Below are positions 49,604-57,563 of a stretch of DNA of 64,000 nt, one piece after another. Origin of the DNA: Nitrospirota bacterium (GTDB taxonomy: Bacteria; Nitrospirota; Thermodesulfovibrionia; UBA6902; DSMQ01). Made by a program: the position numbers and the translations under genes. The DNA lies in NCBI GenBank assembly GCA_016208965.1, contig JACQXB010000009.1, positions 32,683 through 96,682 of the forward strand, read 5' to 3'. The notes under the pieces were generated by a model. That model was not told where the DNA came from. It did no database searches and saw only the letters and a list, made by a program, of their open reading frames with translations. The first letter of the stretch is position 1; each line of letters starts with the position of its first letter.

Positions 49604-50485
49604 TCACCCCCTTTCTGTTGCAGATGCAAGCATTTTCAGTATATCCCTTCTTGCCTCACCAATGGTGAGGGGTATACGGTCAAAGTCCAGTTTATCTTCA
49701 TGCTTCAGTTTGTAAATCAGATCTGCGATGTGGGGAAGCCTGAGTTTAACATTTGACATATCTTCAGGCGCTGTAAAAACATCCTCAGGGATACCGCTTC
49801 TAACAATACTGCCCTTGCTCAGTATATAAAGCCTGTCAAGAAATAATGGAACAAGGTCAACGCTGTGAGTTGCCATGACAATAGTTACGCCTTTTTCCTT
49901 ATTGAGCTTTGTCAGGAGATTCATCATTTTATACTCTCCCATTGGATCTAATCCAGATGTAGGTTCGTCAAGCAGCAGTATCTCGTGACCCATTGATAGA
50001 AGCCCTGCAATACAAATCCTTTTTTTCTGCCCGAAACTCAGATTATGTATAGACTTCTTTGCATATCCTTCCATCTCAACATCTCTAAGAGCGTTGTTTA
50101 TACGGTTGTCGACCTCATCTTCCTTGAAGCCCATGTTTATAGGCCCAAATGCCACATCCTCAAATACAGTTGCCGCAAAAAGCTGGTCATCCGGATTTTG
50201 AAATATAAGTCCGGTTTTTTTGTAAATCTCCTTTGGAGAAAGCCTTTTTATGTCTGTCCCGTCAAGATAAGCGCTGCCTTCAAAGTCCTTCGTCAGTCCG
50301 TCCATTATTTTAAGCAACGTTGTTTTTCCGGATCCATTTGAGCCGAGTATGCCGACAAATTCACCGTGTTTTATCTCAAATTTTATATCAGACAGCGCCT
50401 GCGTCCCGTCAGGATATTTAAAAGAATCTATTTGTATAGACAATCTTATGTTTTTTATTTGACTTCCGACTTTCAAATCTTCCAT
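49604..50485 (-). CDS. cbiO: Cobalt ECF transporter ATPase
   Basis: 293 residues. Walker A ILGSNGSGKTTLLK, Q-loop GLIFQNPDDQLFAATVFEDV, signature NLSFGQKKR, Walker B ILLLDEPTSGLDP, switch His in MATHSVD. Powers Co2+ uptake with CbiQ and CbiMN. Overlaps cbiQ by 13 nt. The N-terminal 15 residues (EDLKVGSQIKNI) look partly repeat-derived. Confidence 0.95.
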   Translation of the reverse strand: MEDLKVGSQIKNIRLSIQIDSFKYPDGTQALSDIKFEIKHGEFVGILGSNGSGKTTLLKIMDGLTKDFEGSAYLDGTDIKRLSPKEIYKKTGLIFQNPDDQLFAATVFEDVAFGPINMGFKEDEVDNRINNALRDVEMEGYAKKSIHNLSFGQKKRICIAGLLSMGHEILLLDEPTSGLDPMGEYKMMNLLTKLNKEKGVTIVMATHSVDLVPLFLDRLYILSKGSIVRSGIPEDVFTAPEDMSNVKLRLPHIADLIYKLKHEDKLDFDRIPLTIGEARRDILKMLASATERG

Positions 50486-51225
50486 ACAACCCCCATTGCA
50501 AATATAAATAAAATTGAGGCGGCAACTTCATCAAGCTTGAATGGTTTGTGTTTCAACATCGGTATATTGCCGTCATATCCTCGCTGAATCATTGCTGTGG
50601 TTGTGTTCTGGCTGTGTTCAAAGGCTTTAATAACCAGCGAGCCTGTTAGTGTTCCAAAGGAATTTAAGCCTCTCCTTATGCTTGAATATCCGAGGCGGTT
50701 TTTCTGGGCATTATAGATGACAAAGGCATCTTCAAGAAGCACAAAGATATAACGATAGGCAAACATTAATATCTCAATAAAACCCTTTGGAATTTTAAAC
50801 CATGAAAGACCTGCCATGATTTCTGTAAATGGAGTGGCAAAACCCAATGCGGCAACCACAGATACAGCGCCGATTATTCTGCAGGCTATGAACAAGCCGT
50901 CCATAAGCCCATCCCGGTGCCCTGTTAATGTGATGCTTCCCATCTGAATGGAAAACATGACTGCTTTCCCTGAAAACAGAAATTTGAGTATCAACACAAT
51001 AGATGCTATAAATAAAGGCTCTGAAAACCTGCGGATAAAGACCCTTAAAGGTATCCGCATCTTAATGCAGAGAAATAGACAGAGAATTGTCACGAGCAAG
51101 GGAAGGGCAAAGCCTTTATAGCTCAATACCATTACTAAAAGCGAAAGGACAACAAGCAGTTTTACCCTCACATCAATTTTTGTGAGAAAGTGTTCCTGGT
51201 GAAAATGTTCCGAGAAAATATACAT
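50473..51225 (-). CDS. cbiQ: Cobalt ECF transporter transmembrane subunit
   Basis: 250 residues, about six membrane helices. N-terminus FLTKIDVRVKLLVVLSLLVM and the coupling-helix region FEHSQNTTTAMIQRGYDGNI (Ala-Arg-Gly-type motif MIQRGY) are typical T-component features. Sits between the CbiN-like gene and cbiO, with a CATTGCGAG repeat in the 160-nt gap upstream. Confidence 0.93.
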   Translation of the reverse strand: MYIFSEHFHQEHFLTKIDVRVKLLVVLSLLVMVLSYKGFALPLLVTILCLFLCIKMRIPLRVFIRRFSEPLFIASIVLILKFLFSGKAVMFSIQMGSITLTGHRDGLMDGLFIACRIIGAVSVVAALGFATPFTEIMAGLSWFKIPKGFIEILMFAYRYIFVLLEDAFVIYNAQKNRLGYSSIRRGLNSFGTLTGSLVIKAFEHSQNTTTAMIQRGYDGNIPMLKHKPFKLDEVAASILFIFAMGVVWKI

Positions 51226-51244
51226 TTGTTTAATCCTTCTGAAA

Positions 51245-51380
51245 TGTCATTGCGAGCGAATCGAAGCAATCTCGAGGCCTTTAGATTGCGGAGCCTGTTC
51301 CGAACCTGTCCTTGAGATTGCTTCGGGAACTGCGTTCCCTCGCAATGACAGGTGAGGAATCTCACTCCTCGCAATGACAA
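51245..51380. repeat. CATTGCGAG/CGCAATGAC dispersed repeat
   Basis: GTCATTGCGAGCGAATCGAA is opposed by GCGTTCCCTCGCAATGACAG and again by CTCCTCGCAATGACAAC, enclosing GCAATCTCGAGGCC and GAGATTGCTTCGG. It occupies the gap between cbiQ and the CbiN-like gene. Confidence 0.75.
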
Positions 51381-51384
51381 CCAA

Positions 51385-51738
51385 CTAAATATCCTTTTCT
51401 ATCGCTTCAATATTTTTCAGTCTGTCTTCAGTGTTCTCTGCTCTTCGTTCTGTCAGCGCCCTCCAGTAATACCCGGCTGCAAAGCCGCCGACTGCACCTC
51501 CAAGCAGAAAGACAAAAAGGAGGAGATCGCCCTGATCTGTGTTGATAAACGGCTCTCTTGCCTCTCTGCCATGCTCTTTTGCATATTTTTCAACTATAGA
51601 CTCATCAATACCACCCCACTTCTCCGAAGCAGCAGCGGAATCAGTGAATAGAGAATAGTGAATAGTGAACAGTGAAAAAATAATTAAAAATATTTTTCCA
51701 TAGTTTTGAAATTTGAAATTTGATTTTTGACTTTTCAT
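51385..51738 (-). CDS. CbiN-like small cobalt-transport membrane protein
   Basis: 117 residues. Signal-like N-terminus whose hydrophobic core is read from ATTCACT/GTGAATA units (SLFTIHYSLFTDSAAA). Then a conserved-looking EKWGGIDESIVEKYAKEHGR and AREPFINTDQGDLLLFVFLL, with one membrane helix (LLLFVFLLGGAVGGFAAGYY). Not classical CbiN, but it takes CbiN's place between CbiM and CbiQ. Overlaps cbiM by 4 nt. Confidence 0.75.
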   Translation of the reverse strand: MKSQKSNFKFQNYGKIFLIIFSLFTIHYSLFTDSAAASEKWGGIDESIVEKYAKEHGREAREPFINTDQGDLLLFVFLLGGAVGGFAAGYYWRALTERRAENTEDRLKNIEAIEKDI

Positions 51739-52523
51739 GATATTGCCTCCTCTGGCTTTAATACCTTCATCTTCACAAGCAAGTCAGGTCTCTTTTTGTA
51801 AAGCAGTACGACCATGCCTGCTGTCATTGCGCCTTCAAGGATTCCAAGTGGAAGCTGTGTCGGTATAAAGGCAATAAGAATCTTCCAGAAAAGAGGCATG
51901 AATGGTGAATCTCCCCTTATACCTGATGCGAGTTCAACAGATGTTGTGAGATATGTTGCCCAGTCTGCAAATAATCCAGCCATAAAGCCTGCAATCCAAA
52001 GATTAGCCTTTAACGCCCTCAATCCCCTAAATGTAAGATACCCTGCAAATGAGCCCATAACACCCATGGATACTATATCTGCACCCCATGTGCTTAATCC
52101 GCCGTGAGCAAGAAAGAGCGCCTGAATGAGCAGCGCTACTGCTGTAACAAGTATGCTTATTGTAGGTCCAACGAGTATCCCTGATATTCCAGTTCCTGCT
52201 GGATGTGAACAGGTGCCTGCTGTCGGTACAGGGATTGGCATACATGAAATGATAAATACTACCGCTGCCATCAGTCCGACAAGAGGTTTAAATGATAAAT
52301 CAGATTTTGAGAGTACTTTGACTCTCCACAATCCGTATGCAACAAATGGTATAGCAATAGCAAACCAGAAGGCTGCCCAGTTGAATGGCAGAATGCCTTC
52401 GGAGATGTGCATGGCATGAGCACTGTCAGTAGACAGTAGACAGTAGACAGTAAACAGCAAGAAATAAATTCCATATTTTTGAATTTTGCCCCGACCTGTT
52501 CGGGATGATTTTTGAATTTTCAT
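51735..52523 (-). CDS. cbiM: Cobalt ECF transporter substrate-specific subunit
   Basis: 262 residues. The functional N-terminus AMHISEGILPFNWAAF is preceded by a 37-residue signal peptide. Cleavage after SAHA would expose MHIS-, placing the His used for metal binding at the mature N-terminus region. The signal core (TVYCLLSTDSAHA) is encoded by CAGTAGA heptamers (52426-52460). Other CbiM marks: PVPTAGTCSHPAGTGISGIL and GGLSTWGADIVSMGVMGSFA. Co2+ capture subunit. Confidence 0.93.
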   Translation of the reverse strand: MKIQKSSRTGRGKIQKYGIYFLLFTVYCLLSTDSAHAMHISEGILPFNWAAFWFAIAIPFVAYGLWRVKVLSKSDLSFKPLVGLMAAVVFIISCMPIPVPTAGTCSHPAGTGISGILVGPTISILVTAVALLIQALFLAHGGLSTWGADIVSMGVMGSFAGYLTFRGLRALKANLWIAGFMAGLFADWATYLTTSVELASGIRGDSPFMPLFWKILIAFIPTQLPLGILEGAMTAGMVVLLYKKRPDLLVKMKVLKPEEAIS

Positions 52524-53309
52524 CTAAAACCTCCTCGCAATACCTGCAAGTAACGTATAGTCTGTTTCGGGTTTGTTAAGTCTAGCCTTAACGCCAAAAT
52601 CCACATCAAGGTCTTCTAACAAAGAATAAATCAGCCCGCCGAGAATAAACGCGGGATGTGTGTTTGACTCCTTATCGGCATTCCTCTCCATGCCGGTGTT
52701 TGCAACAAGTCTGAGATTTTTTACAACCTCTACTTCGGTTGCAAGGGATACATGCCATATGTCCTTTCTCTTAGCATCTTTATCTTCTTCCAGCTTATAT
52801 TCATTATATGTATAGGCAACGTTAAGATGAAATGCCCATGGTTTAATCTCTTTCGTCGTTATGAAATTAAGCCCGTATGATGCCCTGCCGTTGCCGAGCC
52901 CTTTTTCTTCATCGCCTATCGGCAGAGTGATCCCCGGTTTTAAAGCAAAACTCAAACCATCCTTGTCATAAAATCTCCATTTAAGTTCCACAGACATATC
53001 CGATATCCCATTCTCGTCCGAGGTCGTTTCTCCGTCTTCGTTGGTTTTTGACCATTGATACGGAAGTCCTAAAATAATATCTGCATTCTCTATGAAACAC
53101 TGGGACAAGATAGTGGCTATTTCACTACCGGTTGTCCTCCTTGTAACATCGTCTTCTGTTGCTTTGTCATAACTGATTTCACCGTTAATCTCAATCTGGA
53201 ATTTTCTTTTTCCCTGTGTACCTGTGTCATCTGTTATTAATGGATGAGCTGAAAATGCTGTTTTACACCACAGAATTACAAAAATCATGATAAGAACTCT
53301 TTTTAACAT
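52524..53309 (-). CDS. Outer-membrane beta-barrel-like protein under B12 riboswitch control
   Basis: 261 residues. Signal peptide 1-20 (KTAFSA-HP). The mature part begins HPLITDDTGTQGKRKFQIEI and has alternating amphipathic strands (GKRKFQIEINGEISYD, LKWRFYDKDGLSFALKPGIT, ARLNKPETDYTLLAGIARRF), with an aromatic C-terminal residue. This resembles MetA-degradation/transporter-type barrels. First gene behind the 53337-53481 riboswitch and immediately before cbiM, so probably an outer-membrane route for cobalt or corrinoid (inference). Confidence 0.72.
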   Translation of the reverse strand: MLKRVLIMIFVILWCKTAFSAHPLITDDTGTQGKRKFQIEINGEISYDKATEDDVTRRTTGSEIATILSQCFIENADIILGLPYQWSKTNEDGETTSDENGISDMSVELKWRFYDKDGLSFALKPGITLPIGDEEKGLGNGRASYGLNFITTKEIKPWAFHLNVAYTYNEYKLEEDKDAKRKDIWHVSLATEVEVVKNLRLVANTGMERNADKESNTHPAFILGGLIYSLLEDLDVDFGVKARLNKPETDYTLLAGIARRF

Positions 53310-53336
53310 TTTTCTCTCCTTTTCTCGAAGTTTTTT

Positions 53337-53481
53337 GGGAATGAACGGTCTCCTGGCTCGGGACTACCTAATTGCTGACCTTCCCATTCCGATAATCGGA
53401 ACAGTGGTTTAACCAGCTTTCGTTTCCCTTACAGTTGCGGGACAGCAGGGGAATTACACCCCTTTCCTCGTTTTCATTCCC
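53337..53481 (-). promoter_or_regulatory. Cobalamin riboswitch controlling the barrel-cbiMNQO-cbpAB operon
   Basis: Minus-strand RNA. P1 is GGGAATGAA (53481-53473) with TTCATTCCC (53345-53337), 9 perfect pairs. Core elements: CCCGCAACTGTAAGGG, AAAGCTGGTTAAACCACTG, GGAAGG and the B12 box GAGCCAGGAGACC (53359-53347). It lies 28 nt before the start codon of the barrel gene; no separate terminator hairpin is evident, so control may be at translation. Confidence 0.9.
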
Positions 53482-53569
53482 ATGGTCTGTAGTTTGTGAA
53501 CTAAAGATTCACTTTTTGAACAATCTTAAACTACCTTGAACAATTTGGCTACCACCTCCTTTCCTTGAC

Positions 53570-53785
53570 ATGAGAGTGTTACAAAGATACAATAAGGTTG
53601 TGAATAAATTACAGAAAGAAACTCTTGGCAAATTTTTTGTAGATGTTTCAAAAGCTATTGTTTTAGGATATGGAATTAGTTTTTTCTTTGGAAAGACATT
53701 TGCTTCTGATGCACTTATGGCGCTGGGTTTAGCAGGAATAATGTTATCTATTGGTATATATGTAATGGGAGGTGAGAATAAATGA
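53570..53785 (+). CDS. Small membrane protein, DUF6722-like
   Basis: 71 residues. LQKETLGKFFVDVSKAIVLG then two membrane helices (about 26-42 and 46-66), ending GGENK. Resembles small LGKFFxDxAK membrane proteins of unknown role. No good ribosome site before ATG 53570. Overlaps the next small gene by 4 nt (ATGA). Located alone on the plus strand between two minus-strand B12 operons. Confidence 0.65.
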   Translation: MRVLQRYNKVVNKLQKETLGKFFVDVSKAIVLGYGISFFFGKTFASDALMALGLAGIMLSIGIYVMGGENK

Positions 53786-53901
53786 ATGAGATACTCGGAC
53801 AGATTAGCCCCTTTACATGGGGATTGACGGTGTTTGTAATTGTTTCTGCTATAGTGGTATTCTTTATCGTGAGGCATGAAAAAAAACAAAAACAGCATTA
53901 A
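53782..53901 (+). CDS. 39-residue single-helix membrane protein
   Basis: ATG 53782 overlaps the preceding stop (ATGA); GGGAGGTGAG lies upstream. Product: short N-terminus NEILGQISPFTWG, one membrane helix (about 13-31, LTVFVIVSAIVVFFIV) and a basic tail RHEKKQKQH. Translational coupling supports a real gene; it probably forms a complex with the first small protein. Its end overlaps cbiXC on the opposite strand by 4 nt. Confidence 0.6.
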   Translation: MNEILGQISPFTWGLTVFVIVSAIVVFFIVRHEKKQKQH

Positions 53902-54890
53902 TTTTCTCCCTTTGCCATCTTCAATAATGCATTCACAATCGCTGCTGCCACAGGGCTACCGCCCTTTCTGCCAAGCGATGTTATAAATGGATACTTCATG
54001 TGCAAGAGAACTTCTTTTGATTCAACGGCCCTAACAAAACCTACAGGAACGCCGATAACAAGTTCAGGCTTGAAATCGGTGTTCCTTATCAGCTTCATTG
54101 TTTTATAGAGTGCAGTGGGTGCATTGCCAATTGCAACGATACCTATATTGTTATTTTCTTTTACTGCTGACTCTATTCCCTGTTCCGCTCTCGTCTTATT
54201 TTCTGAATCTTGAATCCTGCATCCTGAATCTTGTATTTTGCAAAACACCTTTCCGCCCCACTTTTCAAGCGCTTTTTTATTTATCCCTGCCTCTATCATT
54301 TTAATGTCTACCAAAATATCCTTACCATTTTTGATCGCCATTAGTCCTGCCTCCACCGCCTCTGGATGAAAACGCATGTTTTTGGCAAAGTCAAAATCTC
54401 CTGTTGCATGTATCACCCTTTTTACTATCGGCGTCTCAATATCCCTGAAGTCTGTCTTCCTCATCTCTCTGGTGATTATCTCAAAACTCTTCTCCTCTAT
54501 TTCATGCGGTTTAAGTATTTTCACTGGCTGGATGTCTTTCTTTGATCTTTCAAGGACAACTTTTGCAATATTCTCATGTACCCCGAGGGGTTCTGTGAGA
54601 ACGAATTTAATATTACTATATCTTTTCATTGCCTCCGCAATCATTTCACCAATGTCTTCCTGAAAATGTCTTCCCTTGTAGAGAAAATAGGGGTGTATGA
54701 TAATTTTTTTGGCGCCTTTTGAAATACATGTAGAAACTCCTTCAAAGAAATCAGGTTTCGCAAACTGTAAAAAGGCAATCTCAACCAATGGTACATTGCC
54801 CATTGCTTTTACCAGATTCGCCATTTGTTTGAGCGCCCCGTTTGCCTCTGTTAGTCTGCTGCCATGTCCTAATAGCAATATCGCTTCCAT
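53898..54890 (-). CDS. cbiXC: CbiX-CbiC fusion (sirohydrochlorin cobaltochelatase / precorrin-8X methylmutase)
   Basis: 330 residues. CbiX short-form part about 1-120: ILLLGHGSRLTEANGALKQM with the metal-binding His, and KIIIHPYFLYKGRHFQEDI with the second His. CbiC part about 130-330: VKRVIHATGDFDFAKNMRF, then VIGVPVGFVRAVESKEVLLH and TSLGRKGGSPVAAAIVNAL. Joins cobalt insertion to ring methyl migration. A repeat-derived loop CKIQDSGCRIQDSENK (about 222-237) lies inside CbiC. Last gene of the cobQ operon. Confidence 0.93.
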   Translation of the reverse strand: MEAILLLGHGSRLTEANGALKQMANLVKAMGNVPLVEIAFLQFAKPDFFEGVSTCISKGAKKIIIHPYFLYKGRHFQEDIGEMIAEAMKRYSNIKFVLTEPLGVHENIAKVVLERSKKDIQPVKILKPHEIEEKSFEIITREMRKTDFRDIETPIVKRVIHATGDFDFAKNMRFHPEAVEAGLMAIKNGKDILVDIKMIEAGINKKALEKWGGKVFCKIQDSGCRIQDSENKTRAEQGIESAVKENNNIGIVAIGNAPTALYKTMKLIRNTDFKPELVIGVPVGFVRAVESKEVLLHMKYPFITSLGRKGGSPVAAAIVNALLKMAKGEN

Positions 54891-56380
54891 TATGTCTCCT
54901 TAACTGATTTTATAAAATTTCCTGCAATATTAAGATTTGAACCAAAATGTATATGAATATAACTCGTAAGTGTGTTTCTAATCCTGTAGCCTTCGTCATA
55001 CAGCGTTTCACCAACATTATTGTGAATAGAGTATATTTGAGTGTCAGAGTGTCCGAGTATCAGAGTATCAGAGTCCTTGACACTTTGACACTTTGACACT
55101 TTGACGTCTTGATGCTTGATTTCCGAATAATGAAACTCATGCCCTTTCGCTTTGTCACCCTTTTTGCCAAGGATGCAGTCTTCATTTAACACAATTTCTC
55201 TATACCCGAGATTTACATTGTCTTTTTTCATGACCGTTGTAAAAGGGAATACCTGCGCCATCCTGTGGAAGTTTCCTTCAAAATCATAAATTCCTCTTGA
55301 CAGATACATCAGACCTCCGCATTCAGCATATAAAGGCTTTCCAGACATGCACCAGTCATGAATAGCATTTAGCATTAATTCATTGCTGCTGAGAGCGTGA
55401 GCGTAAAGTTCAGGGTAGCCTCCACCGATATAGATGGTCTTCACATTGTCAGGGATCTTTTTATCAGTTAATGGGCTAAACGGTATTATCTCTGCACCGT
55501 TGTCTATTAACAAATCCATGTTGTCTTCATAATAAAAACAGAATGCTTTATCGTAGGCAACGGCAATTCGGATTTTAGAGTTATGAGTTTGGGGTCCGGT
55601 ACCCCTATATCCCCCCCTTAAATTACGGGGAGATATAGGGGAGTTATTCGCATTCTGCACTTCTGCACTTCTGCACTTCTGTACTATCAAATCCACATCT
55701 ATATGTTGCAAAACCGCATCTGCAAGGCGCTGTATTTTTTCATCAGATATAGGATTTTCTTCAGCGACAGTAAGTCCGAGGTGCCTGTGAGGAATTTCAA
55801 AGTCCAACTCTCTTGGTAGATAACCTAAGACAGGCACGTCTTGGACGCTGTCTTTAAGTCTTTTGAAATGATTTTCCGATGCCACACGGTTGAAGATAAC
55901 GCCGGCAACACAAGTATCAGAGTTGCAGAGTGTCAGAGTGTCAGAGTCATTGACGCTTTGATACTTTGATACTTTGATATTTTGATACTCTACAAATCCT
56001 TTCACAAGCGCTCCTGCGCTCTCTGCCATTCCATAGGCATCAACCACAATGACGACTGGCAGATTAAGCAGAGCGGCAAGCTTGGCAGTGCTGTAGTCGC
56101 CATCGTACAAACCCATAACGCCTTCAACTACCGATATATCAGCATTTATTGAAAAGGTGTAAAAACAGTTTCTAACATAATCCTCACCACACATCCAGAG
56201 GTCAAGGTTTCTTGAAGGGTTCTTTGTGATGAGTTTATGAAGTCCCGAATCAATAAAATCAGGCCCTGCCTTGTATGCCTGCACTTTATAACCCCTTTTT
56301 TTTAAAGCGGCAAGTATCCCAAGTGTAATAATCGTCTTGCCGCATCCACTGTGTGTTCCTGCAATTACTATACCGTGCAT
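54890..56380 (-). CDS. cobB: Cobyrinic acid a,c-diamide synthase
   Basis: 496 residues. N-terminal P-loop IAGTHSGCGKTIITLGIL, VVEGVMGLYDG, and the C-terminal class I amidotransferase with Cys in YAECGGLMYLSRG and His in GHEFHYSEI. Amidates the a and c side chains using glutamine and ATP. Repeat insertions: KVSKYQSVNDSDTLTLCNSD (55920-55990), the palindromic element NNSPISPRNLRGGYRGT (55600-55650) and KVSKCQSVKDSDTLILGHSD (55030-55110). Confidence 0.94.
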   Translation of the reverse strand: MHGIVIAGTHSGCGKTIITLGILAALKKRGYKVQAYKAGPDFIDSGLHKLITKNPSRNLDLWMCGEDYVRNCFYTFSINADISVVEGVMGLYDGDYSTAKLAALLNLPVVIVVDAYGMAESAGALVKGFVEYQNIKVSKYQSVNDSDTLTLCNSDTCVAGVIFNRVASENHFKRLKDSVQDVPVLGYLPRELDFEIPHRHLGLTVAEENPISDEKIQRLADAVLQHIDVDLIVQKCRSAEVQNANNSPISPRNLRGGYRGTGPQTHNSKIRIAVAYDKAFCFYYEDNMDLLIDNGAEIIPFSPLTDKKIPDNVKTIYIGGGYPELYAHALSSNELMLNAIHDWCMSGKPLYAECGGLMYLSRGIYDFEGNFHRMAQVFPFTTVMKKDNVNLGYREIVLNEDCILGKKGDKAKGHEFHYSEIKHQDVKVSKCQSVKDSDTLILGHSDTQIYSIHNNVGETLYDEGYRIRNTLTSYIHIHFGSNLNIAGNFIKSVKET

Positions 56381-57528
56381 AATTTTGATAACTCTTTAAG
56401 CAGCAGAGTATTATCTTTTCGTGATTTAACAGCGACCCTGATATAGGAACTGTCCAAGCCCTTAAAGTTTGAGCAATCCCTAACAAGAATGCCTTGCTTT
56501 CTCAGAGCCAGAGTTATTCTGTTACCATCCCTCGTTTTTACCCACAAATCCCCCCTTCCCCCCTTTGTTAAAGGGGGGTGAGGGGGGATTATTTTTAATA
56601 AATAAAAATTGGCATCTGAGGGAAAAAACTCAACGTCTATCCTCCTGAAACCATTTTCAAGAAAATCTTTTTCACTCTTAATTAGTTTGAGGGTCTTACC
56701 TATATAGTTATTGTCTCCAAGTGCTGCTATTGCTGCTTTTTGAGCCAGTGTATTCACGGTCCAAGGCTCTTTAAATTCCTTTAGTTTGTTGATAATGTGA
56801 GATGGGAAGACTCCGTAACCGATTCTTAGCCCTGTAAGTGCATAAAACTTTGTCATTGAGCGCAAGACTATTAAGTATGGGTTATCCTGAACATATCTAA
56901 TTACTGATTCTTCAGGACAAAAATCAATAAACGCCTCATCAACAACGAGATAGCATTTTAGTTTTTTTGAGGCATCTGCTATCTTTAACACATCATCTTT
57001 TTTAAGCAATCTACCAGTAGGATTATTTGGATTGCATAGAAACGCCATATCAAAAGGCAGTGATGAGTGACGAGTGACGAGTGACGAGATAAATTCCTCA
57101 GGTGTTAATTCAAACCTATTTTCTTTTCTTAACTTGTAACTTGTAACTTGTAACTTGTAACTTGTCATTTTGCATGCCCTTTCATATTCTGAAAATGTCG
57201 GCGCCGGTATCAGGACTTTCTTAGGTTTCAGTGTCCTCGGTATAAGGTAAATCAACTCTGTGCTTCCGTTACCACAGAGTATAGTATCATGGGCTATTTC
57301 ATGATATTGTGCTATGGTCTTTCTTAGTTTTCTTGTATCAGGGTCTGGATAGTAAGATAAATTCTTCAGCCCTTTTTTAATCTCGTCCCTCGCTTTCTCT
57401 GGAACCCTGAGAGGATTTATAGAAGTACTGAAGTCAATGATCTTACTTTCAGGCAACCCAAGTTTCTCTGCAGCTATGTAGATGTTGCCACCATGCTCAT
57501 TCATAGATTGTTCAAAATTATTTAACAT
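56368..57528 (-). CDS. cobD: Threonine-phosphate decarboxylase (PLP-dependent, HisC-like)
   Basis: 386 residues. HGGNIYIAAEKLGLPESKII, FSTSINPL, CNPNNPTGRLL, DEAFIDFCPEESV, and PLP Lys in RSMTKFYALTGLRIGYG. Makes aminopropanol phosphate for the nucleotide loop. The first eight residues (LNNFEQS) are read from the TTGAACA repeat, so ATG at 57504 is an alternative start. Insertions: SYKLQVTSYKLRKEN (CTTGTAA units), SLVTRHSSLP (GTGACGA units) and PPHPPLTKGGRGDLW (palindrome, 56548-56590). Overlaps cobB by 13 nt. Confidence 0.93.
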   Translation of the reverse strand: MLNNFEQSMNEHGGNIYIAAEKLGLPESKIIDFSTSINPLRVPEKARDEIKKGLKNLSYYPDPDTRKLRKTIAQYHEIAHDTILCGNGSTELIYLIPRTLKPKKVLIPAPTFSEYERACKMTSYKLQVTSYKLRKENRFELTPEEFISSLVTRHSSLPFDMAFLCNPNNPTGRLLKKDDVLKIADASKKLKCYLVVDEAFIDFCPEESVIRYVQDNPYLIVLRSMTKFYALTGLRIGYGVFPSHIINKLKEFKEPWTVNTLAQKAAIAALGDNNYIGKTLKLIKSEKDFLENGFRRIDVEFFPSDANFYLLKIIPPHPPLTKGGRGDLWVKTRDGNRITLALRKQGILVRDCSNFKGLDSSYIRVAVKSRKDNTLLLKELSKLCTV

Positions 57529-57563
57529 AGTTCAAGCTTGTTTAAAATTGTTTCTTTTAAAAA

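Noticed and set aside
49439-49756. 105-codon plus frame opposite cbpA and cbiO
   Set aside because: It is antisense to the CbiO C-terminus and the coupled short peptide gene; no ribosome site or recognisable pattern.
53509-53898. 129-codon minus-strand frame between the B12 operons
   Set aside because: It lies antisense to the two coupled small membrane genes, has irregular composition and no ribosome site; its end sits in a TTGAACA repeat.
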